From Candidatus Sulfotelmatobacter sp. (GTDB lineage: Bacteria > Acidobacteriota > Terriglobia > Terriglobales > Acidobacteriaceae), in contig JASHRB010000118.1 of the NCBI GenBank assembly GCA_030037575.1, positions 1 to 5,605 of the forward strand: a stretch of DNA of 5,605 bases. Reading direction: 5' to 3'. Shown here piece by piece: positions 5,591 through 5,605 of this stretch (position 1 is the first letter of the stretch; each line of letters begins with the position of its first letter). The translations under genes and the position numbers were made by a program. Below the pieces are notes generated by a model. The model worked only from the letters and a program-made list of their open reading frames with translations. It searched no databases and was not told the DNA's origin.

Positions 5591-5605
5591 ATGCACGCAA
5601 CCTCT
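5591..5605 (+). CDS. Possible first codons of a gene cut by the window edge
   Basis: An ATG at 5591 opens a frame for five codons (MHATS) before the window ends. GGGGA at 5578-5582 could serve as a ribosome binding site, eight bases upstream. Too little is present to identify a product or to prove that it is coding. Confidence 0.2.

Noticed and set aside
4967..5596. A 209-codon open frame on the minus strand opposite the DUF4440 gene
   Set aside because: It has no domain pattern or good start signal. The plus-strand frame has a signal peptide and a DUF4440 pattern.
5531..5605. A known riboswitch (fluoride, cobalamin, TPP or c-di-GMP type) in the tail
   Set aside because: Short pieces such as GGCGAT or GGGGTG recall parts of these classes, but none of the full conserved cores is present before the window ends.

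Overview
The window looks like ordinary chromosomal DNA from a GC-rich, diderm, free-living bacterium. My best guess is Acidobacteriota. The reasons are the mix of small exported DinB and DUF4440 proteins with a DUF3488/transglutaminase membrane protein, and the flavour of the FabH sequence. This is inference from family knowledge, not a database match. I see no mobile element, CRISPR array, tRNA or rRNA.

Left part (44-2272, minus strand): one large gene for a membrane-anchored transglutaminase-like protein of the TgpA type, with its catalytic Cys-His-Asp intact. It is transcribed leftward, away from a divergent intergenic region (2273-2541).

Middle (2500-3675, plus strand): the small bacterial SRP RNA gene (ffs, 4.5S type) with an extended -10 promoter. 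A DinB/YfiT-type four-helix protein with a signal peptide follows. Next comes a 129-base gap holding a perfect palindrome and an 11-base-phased direct repeat, then a 92-residue protein that I read as a degenerate STAS domain lacking the phosphorylatable serine.

Right part (3750-5605, plus strand): fabH (beta-ketoacyl-ACP synthase III) starts at TTG behind a good Shine-Dalgarno and has its own recognisable promoter. An exported DUF4440/SnoaL-like protein follows, with a strong hairpin just before its start. The last 159 bases hold a perfect -35 hexamer, two 7-bp inverted repeats and possibly the first codons of another gene.

The genes do not form an obvious pathway. SRP RNA and FabH are housekeeping functions (co-translational membrane targeting, fatty acid initiation). 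The other four products are membrane-bound, exported or regulatory, and are linked here only by position. The same-strand genes are separated by 62-169 bases and at least two have their own promoter signals, so I read them as separate units rather than one operon. I found no convincing new system. The points most worth a second look are the degenerate STAS protein with its palindromic upstream region, the hairpin leader of the DUF4440 gene, and the structured tail of the window.
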